From Rubrimonas sp036770645 (GTDB lineage: Bacteria; Pseudomonadota; Alphaproteobacteria; Rhodobacterales; Rhodobacteraceae): DNA of 64,000 nt. Every line of letters starts with the position of its first letter. The first letter of the stretch is position 1. The stretch lies in contig DAIPIU010000004.1 in assembly GCA_036770645.1 (NCBI GenBank), positions 9,817 to 73,816 on the forward strand, given 5' to 3'. The position numbers were made by a program, and so were the translations under genes. The notes under the pieces are model-generated. The model was not told where the DNA came from and did not search any database. It saw nothing but the letters and a program-made list of their open reading frames with translations. Below are positions 37,711 through 48,000 of this stretch, in pieces.

Positions 37711-38157
37711 CGGGGACGCTCCGCCGGCTACACCGGCATGCCTTGGCTGTCGCGCGCCCGCCGCGGCCCGCGAACCGCCAAAGGCGCAGTCGATTCATCC
37801 TCGCCTACGCGCGCGGGCTGCGCTTGTCACGCGCGATCGGCTGTCCGCAAGCCCGCCCCTCGCCGCGCGACCGGCCGGCACCGAAGGTCCCGCCCTCTGG
37901 GGGCGCGCGCGGGGTTGCGCGCCCTTGGGCGACCTCCGGCGCAGGGCCCCCGCCGCCGCGGCGGGCGCAGCGTCGCGAAGCCCCGGCGGCGGCCGGCGTC
38001 GCCCCGGACCGACGGTCCGCGCGCGGCCGCAGGGGCCAGAGGGGGCCGTCGCGGTCCGGGAAGCGTCATGCCACACGCATTCCGCTGTTCCATGCCGCTC
38101 GCGTCGCGTTAAGATGGCATCCCTGAGTTTCGACGCCCGCAGTACAGGTCCGTCACG
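37711..38157. other. Divergent intergenic region before the T6SS kinase
   Basis: No gene seen. The segment 38075-38150 is somewhat less GC-rich, and TAAGAT at about 38111 could be a -10 element for the kinase gene. The region 37850-38040 contains many GC-rich inverted repeats without T-runs. Confidence 0.5.
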
Positions 38158-40383
38158 ATGCCCAGAGGACTCTTCGAGCCCGGCGACCTCGTGCACGGCA
38201 CCTATCGCATCGAAGGTCTGATCGGCGTCGGCGGCACCGGCGAGGTCTATCGCGCGCAGAATATCGTGGCCCAGCGCAAGGTGGCGCTCAAGTTCCTCAA
38301 ACCCGCCTATTCCTCGAACGAAACCTTCATCGATCTGCTCCGCCGCGAACTGCTGCGCGACATCAGCAGCGATGCGGTGGTCAAATACTTCGAACTGCTG
38401 CGCGCGCCGGAGAACGGCGGACTGCACTATCTGGTCATGGAGTTGATCGAGGGCCCGTCGCTGGCCTCGGTGATGGCGGCCGGGCCGGTGCCGCACGAGA
38501 TGCTGATGGCGATCGGGCGCCGGGTCGCGGAAGGGCTGCGCGCCGCCCATGCGGCGGGCGTGCTGCACCGCGACATCGCGCCGGACAACATCCTGCTGCG
38601 CGGCGGCGATCCGGCGAAGGCGACGCTGATCGATTTCGGCGTGGCACGGAATCTGGCGCCGGACGCGGGGACGGTGATCGGCGCAGGCTTCGCCGGCAAA
38701 TATGAATACGCGGCGCCGGAACAGATGGACGGCAAGGCCGATGCCCAATCCGACCTCTACGCGCTGGGTGCCACGCTGCTCGCCGCGGCGCGGGGGCGGC
38801 CGCCGGAGACCGCCGCGGATCTGTTCACGGTCCGCCGCCAGAAGGAATCGGCGCCCGACGTGTCGGATCAGCCCGAGCCGTTTCGGGGATTGCTGGAGGC
38901 CATGCTCGCGCCCGACCGTTCGCGCCGGGTCGCCTCGGCCGCGGCGCTCGAACGGTTGATCGGCGAGGCCATGGACGCGCCGATGACGGCGCGCGTGGAC
39001 AGGGGCGCGGGCGGCCGGGCCGCGCCTCCGACGCTCGCGCCGCGGATGGAGCGGGGCGAGGCCGCGCGCGGGGGCGCCGCCGGGGCGAAGGGCGCGGATG
39101 GCGGCGGCGGCCGGCGTTCCGGCCGCGGCGTCGCGGCTGCGGCGGCGCTGGCGCTCGCCGGCGGGATCGCCGCCTTCTTCGCGATCGGCCCCGGTCGGGA
39201 CATGCTGGGCCCCGGACAGCCGCCGCGGGTCGAGGTCTGGCGGCTGAGCGCCGCTTCGGCGCCGTCGCCCCGGCTCGACGGCCAATCCGACGGAACGGAG
39301 GCGGCCGAGCGGCTGCGCGCGGCGGTGGCGGCGAGCGCGCGCGATGCGCCGGTCTCCGGCGCGCTGACGACCGCGACGGGCGAGCCGTCGCCGCTGTGGA
39401 CCGAGTCGCTCGCGGAACTGACCGCCGCCCTTGCGCCGCTGGAGCGATGGCGGCTCGACGTGGTGGGGCTTCGCGCCGTGCTGCGCGGGGCGGCCGCCGA
39501 TGCGGCCGTGCGCGACGCCGCGCTCGCGGCCGCGCAGGCGGCGGCGCAGGCCGGCGGCCTCGCGCTCGATGCCGCCATCGACGCGCCGGCGGGCCCGGCG
39601 GCGCTCCCCGAACCGGCCCGGGACGCGCCGCCCGCCCTGCCGCCGGCCGTCGCGGCGGCGCTGAGCGGGGCTGCCGTCTGCGGGCCGCTTGCGGCGGAGC
39701 CGGGGCCGGAGGGCGCCCTCGCGGTGCGCGGCCGTCTGCCCGACCTCGACGCCCGCGCCGCGCTGGAGCGCGCGCTGCGCGACGCCGGGGCCGCGCCGGA
39801 CCTGGACGGCCTCGCGGTGCTGAACCCCGCCACCTGCGCCGCCGTCGCCGCGCTGCCGGCGGACCCCGGCCCGACGCCGCCGCGCATCGCCTATTCCCTG
39901 GACGGCGCGCCCCATGCGCCGGACGTGTTCCCGCTGGGGACCAACCCGGTGGTCGACGTGATCCTGCCTGCCGACGCGGCCGGCCATCTCACGGTGTTCG
40001 CCGCCACCAATGACGGCGTGATCGTGCTGCTGCTGCCCCATTCCGGCCGGACGGAGACGGCGCTCGCCGATCTCGGCCGACTGCGCGGCGACGAGCGGGT
40101 GGTCCGCGTGGCGTATCCGCTGGCCGACCGGTCGCCGGAGCGCATCGCGCTGGTCAGCCGCACGATCAGCGAAGGGACGGCCAACCCCTATGGCGACGGG
40201 ATCAACCTGGTCGCGGCCGTGGTCACCCCCGGCCCCCCGCCGGTCGAGGCCGGCGTCGACGAGATGCGCGACAAGAACGAGGGGTTCCTCGTGGCCATCG
40301 CCGCAGCGCTGCAGGACGCGCTGGACCGCGGCGAGCCGGTCTCGCACGCGGCGCGCGTGCTCGCCTGGGACGTGCCGGGATGA
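38158..40383 (+). CDS. ppkA: T6SS-linked transmembrane Ser/Thr protein kinase (PpkA-like)
   Basis: A 741-residue Hanks-type kinase. The catalytic domain (~14-275) has gly-loop IGVGGTGEVYRA, Lys45 in VALKFLK, catalytic Asp139 in LHRDIAPDN and Asp159 in IDFGVAR, so it should be active. After a disordered linker, one membrane helix (~322-343, VAAAAALALAGGIAAFFAI) leads to a large periplasmic part. Its last ~230 residues contain two cysteines (C508, C560) and a domain resembling DUF4384 (HLTVFAATNDGVIVLLLP). The same module recurs in the TonB-like protein at 50718-52472. In T6SS loci such kinases phosphorylate Fha or TssL, opposed by PppA, also present here. Confidence 0.88.
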   Translation: MPRGLFEPGDLVHGTYRIEGLIGVGGTGEVYRAQNIVAQRKVALKFLKPAYSSNETFIDLLRRELLRDISSDAVVKYFELLRAPENGGLHYLVMELIEGPSLASVMAAGPVPHEMLMAIGRRVAEGLRAAHAAGVLHRDIAPDNILLRGGDPAKATLIDFGVARNLAPDAGTVIGAGFAGKYEYAAPEQMDGKADAQSDLYALGATLLAAARGRPPETAADLFTVRRQKESAPDVSDQPEPFRGLLEAMLAPDRSRRVASAAALERLIGEAMDAPMTARVDRGAGGRAAPPTLAPRMERGEAARGGAAGAKGADGGGGRRSGRGVAAAAALALAGGIAAFFAIGPGRDMLGPGQPPRVEVWRLSAASAPSPRLDGQSDGTEAAERLRAAVAASARDAPVSGALTTATGEPSPLWTESLAELTAALAPLERWRLDVVGLRAVLRGAAADAAVRDAALAAAQAAAQAGGLALDAAIDAPAGPAALPEPARDAPPALPPAVAAALSGAAVCGPLAAEPGPEGALAVRGRLPDLDARAALERALRDAGAAPDLDGLAVLNPATCAAVAALPADPGPTPPRIAYSLDGAPHAPDVFPLGTNPVVDVILPADAAGHLTVFAATNDGVIVLLLPHSGRTETALADLGRLRGDERVVRVAYPLADRSPERIALVSRTISEGTANPYGDGINLVAAVVTPGPPPVEAGVDEMRDKNEGFLVAIAAALQDALDRGEPVSHAARVLAWDVPG

Positions 40384-40441
40384 GCGCCCCGCCGAACCGG
40401 CCGCGCCTCGTGGCGCCCGCCGCCGCCGCGGCCGCCCCTCG

Positions 40442-40828
40442 TCAGGGGATGTCCTCGGTGAACTGGCCCGGCGCGACGAAGCCGATCATCCCGCCCCATG
40501 TGCAGGTGAGCTTGCAGGTGTCGTCGAGCGCCGGAATGCCGCCCAGCAGCACGGTCGGCGCGCCGGGGGCCCAGGGCGCGGGCGTGACCGGCACGCAGGG
40601 CATCGGGGTCAGGACGCCGGCGGCCGCGCTGGTGGCCGAGGCGACGGAGGGATTGGACAGCGACGCGCACATGCCGAAGGGCGGGACATTCACCGTCGGC
40701 GCGTTGTCGGTTATGACGCCGCAGGCCATCGCGCTCGACTGGATGGGCCGCGGCGTGGCCGCGAAGACCGAAGGCGCGGCGCCGAAGCTGCAGGTCATCT
40801 GCGCGCCGGTGACCACCTGTTTGGGCAT
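40442..40828 (-). CDS. PAAR-like protein (DUF4280)
   Basis: A 128-residue protein, starting MPKQVVTGAQMTCSFGAAPS, with MACGVITDNAPTVNVPPFGM, MPCVPVTPAPWAPG and DDTCKLTCTWGGMIGF. This is the DUF4280 PAAR-like fold that caps VgrG spikes in T6SS and related contractile systems. It is encoded on the strand opposite to its neighbours, between the kinase and FHA genes, with GGAGGAAAG before the ATG. It has no toxin extension, so it would be a spike tip or an adaptor. Confidence 0.88.
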   Translation of the reverse strand: MPKQVVTGAQMTCSFGAAPSVFAATPRPIQSSAMACGVITDNAPTVNVPPFGMCASLSNPSVASATSAAAGVLTPMPCVPVTPAPWAPGAPTVLLGGIPALDDTCKLTCTWGGMIGFVAPGQFTEDIP

Positions 40829-40906
40829 GGGCTTTCCTCCGTCGCTCGGCCGCAGGATAGCGCCGCGCGCCGACGGTGGGAACGCCCCCCCGGATCGGGA
40901 GGTCGC

Positions 40907-42391
40907 ATGCGGGTGGTCCTGACGCTCACCGGCCTGGATTCCGGGCAGGGGCGCACGCGCATCGTCGACCTCGGCCCCGCGCCGTTCGTCGTCGGGCGTT
41001 CGCCCGAGGCCGACTGGCCGGTCGAGGATCCCAGCCTGCGCGTCTCGGGGCGGCATTTCGAGCTGCGGCTGGGGCCGGAGGGGCCCCTGGTCACCGATCT
41101 CAGCTCGGGGGGCACGGCGCTCGACAGCCCCGGGGCGCTGCTGCAGCGGGGCCAGCCCGCGCCGCTGCCCGCGCGCGCGCGGCTGATCCTGCCCAGCGGC
41201 GCCGTCGACATCGCCCCCGCGATGCAGGACGCCCCCGCCCCGCCGCCGCCCGGCGGCGCTGCGGGCGCGGACGCCGCCGATCCGTTCGGGGTGCGGGCCC
41301 GCTCGGCGTCCGGGGCGCGAAGTCTTCCCGCCGACCCGCCGCCGCGCCCGACGCGGCCCGCGCCCGACGCCGGCCCCGGCGGGGCGGAGGGCCTGTTCGC
41401 GCCCTCCCCCATGGCGCGACAGACGGGCGACGGGCGCGCGGCGGCCTATCCCGTGCCGGGGCTCGACGGTTCGGGCGCTGCGTCGGCCGGCCCGCCGCGG
41501 CTGGACGCGGGTCCGCGAGGGGGGCCGTCCGCGCGGGAGGCCTCGCCGGAGCCCGCGGCGGTGCCGCCCTTTCTTCGGCCCTCGCCCGCGCCCCTGCCCT
41601 GGGAGACGGCGCCGCCGCCCCCCCGACCGGAGGCGCCGCCGCCCTTCGCACCCGCCCCCTCCATCCCCGTGTCTCCGCGGCCCGCAGCGCCGCCCCCCGC
41701 CGCCGAGCCGCCCGCGGCGCCGCCCGCCGTGGCTTCGCCCGCCGCCGCTTCGCCCGGGGCGCCGGATGCCGCGCCCGCGGCGGGCGGCGCCGCGGCCGAT
41801 GCCGCCATCGCGGCGCTGTTCGAGGGGCTGGGGCTCGACCCGGCCGCCTTCACCGCGGCGCAGCGCGCGGCCATGGCGGGCGAGGCCGGCCGCACGCTGG
41901 CGGCGCTGGCGGACGGCATGCGCCGGTTGCTGGCGGATCGCCGCCTCGTGAAGCGGGAACTGGGCGTCGCGGGCACCGAGATCGAGTTCGGCGCCAATCC
42001 GCTGAAGTTCGCGCCGTCGCGCGAGGCGGCGGTCGAGGGGCTGCTGCGCCCGCTGTCGAGCGGCTACCTGTCGGGCGAGGCGGCCATCGCCGACGCGGTG
42101 GGCTCCATGCAGGGCCATCAGCTCGCCCTGCTCGGCGCGATCCGCGCCGGCATCGCCGCGGCGCTCGCCGCCTGCGACCCGGCCGAGATCGAGGCCCGCC
42201 TCGCCGCCCGCGGCCTGTCGCAGGTGGTTCCGGCCCTGCGCCGGGCCGAGCTGTGGGAGCGCTATTGCCGCGACTATGCCCAGTTCGCGGCGGAGGCCGA
42301 AGATGATATCCGCAAGGTGATCGGTCGCGATCTCGACTCGCTTTATGCAGGGGCCGCGCGGCCCGCCCCCGGGGACGGACGCCGCAGATGA
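40907..42391 (+). CDS. tagH: T6SS FHA-domain protein TagH/Fha
   Basis: A 494-residue protein. The N-terminal FHA domain (~1-95) has the phosphothreonine-binding pattern FVVGRSPEADWPVED then RVSGRHFELR. A long Pro/Ala-rich linker (~105-300) leads to the TagH C-terminal domain (~305-485; FEGLGLDP, EIEFGANPLKFAPSREAAVE). Fha reads the phosphorylation mark set by PpkA and activates assembly. The start follows GGGAGGTCGC, and its stop overlaps tssK (ATGA). Confidence 0.92.
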   Translation: MRVVLTLTGLDSGQGRTRIVDLGPAPFVVGRSPEADWPVEDPSLRVSGRHFELRLGPEGPLVTDLSSGGTALDSPGALLQRGQPAPLPARARLILPSGAVDIAPAMQDAPAPPPPGGAAGADAADPFGVRARSASGARSLPADPPPRPTRPAPDAGPGGAEGLFAPSPMARQTGDGRAAAYPVPGLDGSGAASAGPPRLDAGPRGGPSAREASPEPAAVPPFLRPSPAPLPWETAPPPPRPEAPPPFAPAPSIPVSPRPAAPPPAAEPPAAPPAVASPAAASPGAPDAAPAAGGAAADAAIAALFEGLGLDPAAFTAAQRAAMAGEAGRTLAALADGMRRLLADRRLVKRELGVAGTEIEFGANPLKFAPSREAAVEGLLRPLSSGYLSGEAAIADAVGSMQGHQLALLGAIRAGIAAALAACDPAEIEARLAARGLSQVVPALRRAELWERYCRDYAQFAAEAEDDIRKVIGRDLDSLYAGAARPAPGDGRRR

Positions 42392-43737
42392 CCCTCGCGC
42401 GACGGGTGATATGGAAAGAGGGGATGTTCCTGCGTCCCCAGCACTTCCAGCAGCAGGACCTGCGCGCCGAGACGGCGCTGGCCGCGCGCGTCGCCGCTGT
42501 CATGCCGTTCCACTGGGGCTTCACGCGGCTCGAGATCGATGCGGGCCGGCTGGAGGCGGGCCAGGTCGGCCTGCGCGACTGCGCCGGGTCCTTCCCCGAC
42601 GGCCTGCCCTTCGAGGCCCCCGGCGAGGCCGCGCCGCTGGCCCCCGTCTCCGTGCCGTCCGACGCGCGCGGCGCGCCCGTCTGGCTGGCGCTGCCGGCCG
42701 CAGGGGCCGGCGCGGCGCTCGGGCTCGACGCGGACGGCGCGCCGGGGGCGGCCGTGCCCGCGCGCTATGCCATCCGCCCGGCGGAACTGCGCGACCTGCT
42801 GCGCGAGGGCACCCACACGCAGCCGGTCGAACTGGGGGCGCCCGCCCTGCGCCTGATCGTCGGCGACCGCCCCGAAGGCCATGACGCGATGCCCGTGGCC
42901 CGCGTGGCCGAGGTGTCGCAGGGCCGGGTGCGCCTCGACCCCGGGTTCCTGCCGCCGATGCTGCGCGTCGCCGCGGGCGCGCCGCTGGCTGCGGCCGTGG
43001 GCGAGCTCGCCGCGCGGCTCGATGCGCGCGCCGCGCAGCTCGCCGGGCCGCTCGGGGTGTCGGGGGGCCTGAGCGCCGGCGCGAACCAGCAGCTGATGCT
43101 GCTGGCGCTGTGCGCCGGCAAGGCGGCGCTGTTCGCGCATTTCGAACGGACGGGGGCGCTGCTCCACCCCGAAAGCCTCTATCGCGCCTGCGTCGAGACC
43201 GCGGCCGAGATCGCGGCGCACACCGACCGCAGCCGCCGCCGGGCCCCGCCCGCGCCCGCCTACGACCATGACGACCCCGCGGCCTGCTTCTGGCCGGTGA
43301 TCGAGACCATCCAGCGCGGCCTCGGCGCGATCGAGGAGCCGGAGGCGCGCCAGATCCCGCTCGAATACGCCGGCCCGCCGCACCGCATCCACTACAACCG
43401 CGAACTCGACCGCGGGCTGCTGGCCTCGGCGCGCTTCTTCCTGGTGGCCACGGCCGCCATGCCGGACGAACGCTTCCGCGCGGCGCTGCCCGCCAATGTC
43501 GCCATCGGCTCGACGGGCGAGATCGTCTCGATCATCAGCGCCGCCGGGCGCAGCGTGCCGCTGCGGCCGATGCCGCATTTCCCGCCCGAACTGCGGCCGC
43601 TCGCGGGTTGGGTGTGTTTCGAGCTCGACCGCAACGCGACGGGCTGGCAGGGAATCGCCGATCAGGCCAGCATCGCGATCCATGCCCAGGAAGGGCTGCC
43701 GAACCTCGAACTGCAGCTCTGGGCGATCAAGGACTGA
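42388..43737 (+). CDS. tssK: TssK, T6SS baseplate adaptor
   Basis: A 449-residue TssK (ImpJ/VasE). It starts with VIWKEGMFLRPQHFQQQDLR, the invariant TssK N-terminus, and contains LLALCAGKAALFAHF and RIHYNRELDRGLLASARFFL. TssK links the baseplate (TssEFG, VgrG) to the TssJLM membrane complex. It overlaps tagH by four bases and is followed by tssL after five bases. Confidence 0.96.
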   Translation: MTLARRVIWKEGMFLRPQHFQQQDLRAETALAARVAAVMPFHWGFTRLEIDAGRLEAGQVGLRDCAGSFPDGLPFEAPGEAAPLAPVSVPSDARGAPVWLALPAAGAGAALGLDADGAPGAAVPARYAIRPAELRDLLREGTHTQPVELGAPALRLIVGDRPEGHDAMPVARVAEVSQGRVRLDPGFLPPMLRVAAGAPLAAAVGELAARLDARAAQLAGPLGVSGGLSAGANQQLMLLALCAGKAALFAHFERTGALLHPESLYRACVETAAEIAAHTDRSRRRAPPAPAYDHDDPAACFWPVIETIQRGLGAIEEPEARQIPLEYAGPPHRIHYNRELDRGLLASARFFLVATAAMPDERFRAALPANVAIGSTGEIVSIISAAGRSVPLRPMPHFPPELRPLAGWVCFELDRNATGWQGIADQASIAIHAQEGLPNLELQLWAIKD

Positions 43738-43742
43738 CGCGC

Positions 43743-45029
43743 ATGGCCGGCGGCTACGTCCCCCCCACCGTCGTGATGCCCGGCGCGGCCGGGACGGCGG
43801 GGCGGTCCGCGCCTCCGGCCTTCGGGGCGCGCCCCGCCTTCGACGCCGCCGAGGCGCGGCCCGGGGTCAACCCGCTGGTCGATGCGGGATCGGACCTCTT
43901 CGACCTCGTCGTCTACCTTCAGGCGCAGGCGACTCCGGTCGAGATCGGGTCGCTGCGCGCCAAGGCCGCGGCCATGGTGCGCCGCTTCGACCTGCGCGCC
44001 GAGGCCGCCGGCGCGCCGGGCGACGTGGTCGGGGTGGCGCGCTACGCCATCGCGGCGACCATCGACGACCAGGTGATGGCGCGGCCCTGGGGGCTGTCCT
44101 CGGGCTGGCAGAACGCCACGCTGGTCGGCGCGCTGTACGACGAGGTCATCGGCGGCGAGCGCTTCTTCGAATATCTCGACGCGGCGCTGAAGGACCCGGG
44201 GCGCTGCGGCGACCTGATCGAGTTCCTCTACATCTGCCTGTCGCTGGGGTTCCAGGGCGTCTACCGCCGGCGCGACCGCGAGGGGCTCGAGGCGCATCGC
44301 GCGCGCGCCTTCCAGGCGATCCGCGCGCGCCGCGGCGGCTTCGCGCAGGGCCTGTCGCTGCGCTGGCGGGGGGTGGACGCGGCCCGCCGCCCGCTGCGCG
44401 ACATCGTCCCGCTGTGGCTGGCGGGGGCGCTCTCGGCCGCGCTCTGCGGCGCGGCGCTCATCTGGGGCGCGCTGGCCACCGGGGCGCCGGCCGGGCGGGC
44501 CATCGCCGCCGCCGCCGCCCTGCCGCCGGATGCGGAGGTCGAGATCGTCACGCTCGACCCCCCCGCGGTCGCGCCGCCGCGGCCCGCGCCGGCCCAGCAG
44601 GCGCGGGTGCGCGGCTTTCTCGAGGACGAGGTCAGGGAGGGCAGCGTCGAGGTCCTGGAGGAAGGCGGCCGGGTGCGCATCCGCCTGACCGGCGAAGGCA
44701 TGTTCGCGTCGGGACAGGCGACGCTGCTGCCGCGCTTCGCCCCCGTGCTCGCCAAGGTCGCCGCTGCGCTCGACGGCGAGCCGGGCCGGGTGCTCGTCGA
44801 AGGCCACAGCGACGCGGCGCCGATCCGCACCGCGCGCTTCCCGTCCAACGCGCATCTGTCGCGCGCACGGGCCGCGGCTGTGGCGTCCGTGCTGGCGGAG
44901 CGGCTGGCCGACGAAGACCGGCTTGATGTCGAGGGCCTCGGCGACAGCCGCCTGCTCGACCCGGACAACCCCCGCGGCGCCGTCAACCGGCGGGTGGAAC
45001 TTGTCTTGGCCCGCGAGGACGCGCCGTGA
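43743..45029 (+). CDS. tssL: TssL (DotU family) with C-terminal OmpA-like domain
   Basis: A 428-residue inner-membrane protein. The cytoplasmic DotU domain covers ~45-215 (VNPLVDAGSDLFDLVVYLQA, IDDQVMARPWG, FLYICLSLGFQGVYR). One membrane helix lies at ~221-246, and a peptidoglycan-binding OmpA domain at ~300-425 (VLVEGHSDAAPIRTARFPSN, LSRARAAAVASVL). The N-terminus PPTVVMPG places Thr9 in a setting like the TssL threonine that PpkA phosphorylates for Fha in Agrobacterium. It overlaps tssM (GTGA). Confidence 0.95.
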   Translation: MAGGYVPPTVVMPGAAGTAGRSAPPAFGARPAFDAAEARPGVNPLVDAGSDLFDLVVYLQAQATPVEIGSLRAKAAAMVRRFDLRAEAAGAPGDVVGVARYAIAATIDDQVMARPWGLSSGWQNATLVGALYDEVIGGERFFEYLDAALKDPGRCGDLIEFLYICLSLGFQGVYRRRDREGLEAHRARAFQAIRARRGGFAQGLSLRWRGVDAARRPLRDIVPLWLAGALSAALCGAALIWGALATGAPAGRAIAAAAALPPDAEVEIVTLDPPAVAPPRPAPAQQARVRGFLEDEVREGSVEVLEEGGRVRIRLTGEGMFASGQATLLPRFAPVLAKVAAALDGEPGRVLVEGHSDAAPIRTARFPSNAHLSRARAAAVASVLAERLADEDRLDVEGLGDSRLLDPDNPRGAVNRRVELVLAREDAP

Positions 45030-48000
45030 CCGCGCTGCGCGCCCTGCTGCTGTCGCCCGCCGCGGCCGGCCTGCTGGCAGTGGTGGCGCTGTCGCTCGCG
45101 GTCTGGTTCGCGGGGCCGCTGCTGCCCATCGGCGAGCCGCGGCTGTTCGACCCGCCGCTGGCCCGGATCATCGCCATCGCGGTGTTCGCGGCGCTGTGGG
45201 GCGCGTTCCTCGGCGTCCGGTTCTGGCGGCGGCGCCGCGCCAATGCGGCGCTGATCGACGCGCTGGCCGCGCCCGACCCCACCCGCGCCGCCATCGACGC
45301 CGAGGCCGAGCGGCTGCGCGAGAAGTTCGCGGCCGCGCTCGGCGCGCTGCGCAAGCTGCGCTTCCGGGGCGCTTTCGGCGGGCGGCGCTACCTCTATGAA
45401 TTGCCGTGGTTCGTGTTCATCGGTCCGCCCGGCGCGGGCAAGACGACGGCGCTGACCAACTGCGGCCTCGACTTCCCGCTTGCGCGGGACGGGAATGCGG
45501 CGGTGGCCGGGGCCGCGGGCACGCGGGACTGCGACTGGATGTTCACCGACCGCGCCGTGTTCATCGACACGGCCGGGCGCTACGTCACGCAGGACAGCGA
45601 CGCCGAGGTCGACCGCGCCGCGTGGACCGCCTTCCTCGACCTGCTGCGCCGCCATCGCCCGGCCGAACCCGTAAACGGCGTGATCGTGGCGATCTCGCTG
45701 GCCGATCTCGCGGCGGGCGACGCCGCCGCGCTCGACCGCCACGCCGTCGCGGTGCGCCGGGGGCTGCTCGAGATTTCGGGCCGGATGGGCGCGCGCGTGC
45801 CCGTCTACGTCATGCTGACAAAGCTCGATCTGCTGGCGGGCTTCGACGAGTTCTTCCAGGGTCTCGATCAGGCCGCGCGCGAGGCGGTCTGGGGCGTGAC
45901 CTTCCCGCTCGAGGGGCCGGCGGATCCCCGGGTCAAGGCCGAGGCCGATCTGGCGCGCATCGAGGAGGAGATGGGCGCGCTGCTGTCGCGGCTGGGCGAG
46001 GCGCAGTTCGCGCGGCTGCAGGAGGAACCCGACCTCGCGGTGCGCGCGCGCGTCTTCGGCTTTCCAAGCCAGTTCTCCTCGCTCGGCGGCGTGCTGGCGC
46101 GCTTCCTGCGGCAGGTCTTCGCGCCCGACCGCTATTCCGAACCGCTGCTGCTGCGCGGCTTCTACTTCACCTCCGCCACGCAGGAGGGCCAGCCGATCGA
46201 CCGGCTGATCGGGTCGATGGCGCGGGAATTCGGCCTGCAGCCGCAGGCCGTCGGCGTGCTCGCGCCGCGCCGGGGCCGGGCCTATTTCCTGCGCGGGCTG
46301 CTGGAGGAGGTGGTGTTCCCCGAGGCCGGCCTCGTCGCGCGCGGCGGGCGGCGCACGGGCGCGCGGGTCGGCCGCGCGGCGGCCATCGCCGCGGCGGCGG
46401 CCGCGCCGCTCGCGCTCGGGGCGGGGCTGTGGAGCGTGCACGGCGCGGTCGAGGCCGAGGCCGCGCGCCTCGTGGCGGGCTTCGCCGAGGCCGAGGCGGA
46501 CATCCGCGCGCTGGACCCCGAGCGGGTGGCCGATGCCCGGTTCGAGCGCGCATCGCCCGCGCTGGACCGCCTGCGCGCCGAGCGCGACCGGCTCGACGCC
46601 GCCCGCGTGCCGCTCGGCGGGCTCGGGGTGGCCGATCTCGGCGCGCTGCGCGATGCGGCGGCGCGCGCCTATCTCGACGGGCTCGACGCGCTGTTCCGCC
46701 CGCGGGCGATGTTCGCGCTCGAACGCGAGATGGACCGGCTCGCGGATCGGCCGGGACCGCTCTACGACGCGCTGAAGGCCTATCTGATGCTGGCGGGGCA
46801 AGGCCCGCTCGACGCCGATTTCGTGCGCAGCGCCATGGAGCCGGTCTGGCGGGCCGCCTACGACCCGGCGCTGCAGCTCGATCTGATCGCGGGATTCCGC
46901 GCGCATCTCGACGCGCTGCTGGACGGGCTCGACAGCGGCCGCATCGGCGCGCGTTCGGTGAACGAGGCGCAGGTGGCCGCGGCGCGGGTCAAGGCGCGCG
47001 ACGTGTCCCCGGGCGAGCGGGCCTTCGCGCAGCTGGCCGCGCAGGGGCCGGTCCGGGCGCTCGAGCCCTGGACGGCGCTCGACCCGGATGCCGGCGGTCC
47101 GGCCGCGCCCCAGGCGCTGCTGCGCGCCTCGGGCGGCGACCTCGCCGCGCCGATCCCGGGCCTGTTCACGCGCGAGGGCTTCTACGCCGCCTTCATCCCG
47201 AACGCCGATGCGGCGGTGGAAGCGGCGCTGTCGGAATCCTGGGTGCTGAACGAGCAGCGGCGCGCCCTGTCCCTCGAGGACAGGACCGCCGCCCGGCGCG
47301 CCATCCGCGCGGCCTATGCCCGGGAGGCGGTCGCGGCGTGGCGCGGCCTGCTCGACGATCTGCGGGTCTCCCCGTTCCGCGATGCGGGCCACGCGGCGGA
47401 GGTGCTGCGCCTGCTGACCGGCGGCGGCAGCCCGCTGCGCGGCCTGCTGACGGACATCGCCCGCCAGACCGACCTTGCAACCCCGCCCGGACCGGTCGCG
47501 CCGGTGCTGCTGGACTTCGGACCGGCCGGCCGCGCGGCGCAGGCCGCCGCGGCGGCCGCGGCGGCCGCGGGCGGCGGCGGGGGCGAAGGCGCCGAGGTCG
47601 CCGCCGCCTTCGCCGATCTGCGCGGCTTCGTCGGGGTCGCCGGGGCCTCCCCGCTCGAGGGCGTGATCGCGCGGCTGGCCGAACTGCGCGGACTCGTGGC
47701 CGACATGGCCGAGCGCCGCGTCGCGGACATGGCCGAGATCGCCAGCTCCGGCGCCGCGGTCGCGCTGGCGCGCGAGGCCGACGGCGCCCCGCCGGAGATC
47801 CGCCGCCTCGTGCGCGAGATGCTGGCGAGCGTCGACACCACCGTGGCGGGCGGCCTGCGCGAGCAGTTCGCCCGCGAATGGGAAGGCTCGGTCGCGCCGC
47901 TGTGCCGGACCCGTCTCGCGGGGCGCTACCCCTTCGCCGCGGGAGAGGACGTGCCGCTCGGCGATCTCGTGGTGGTGCTCGGGCCGAACGGCGCCATCGA

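Noticed and set aside
40380..40922. Plus-strand frame overlapping the kinase stop (ATGA) that looks like the next operon gene
   Set aside because: Despite the tempting overlap its protein has no recognisable motif, while the minus strand encodes a DUF4280 PAAR-like protein with a strong ribosome site.
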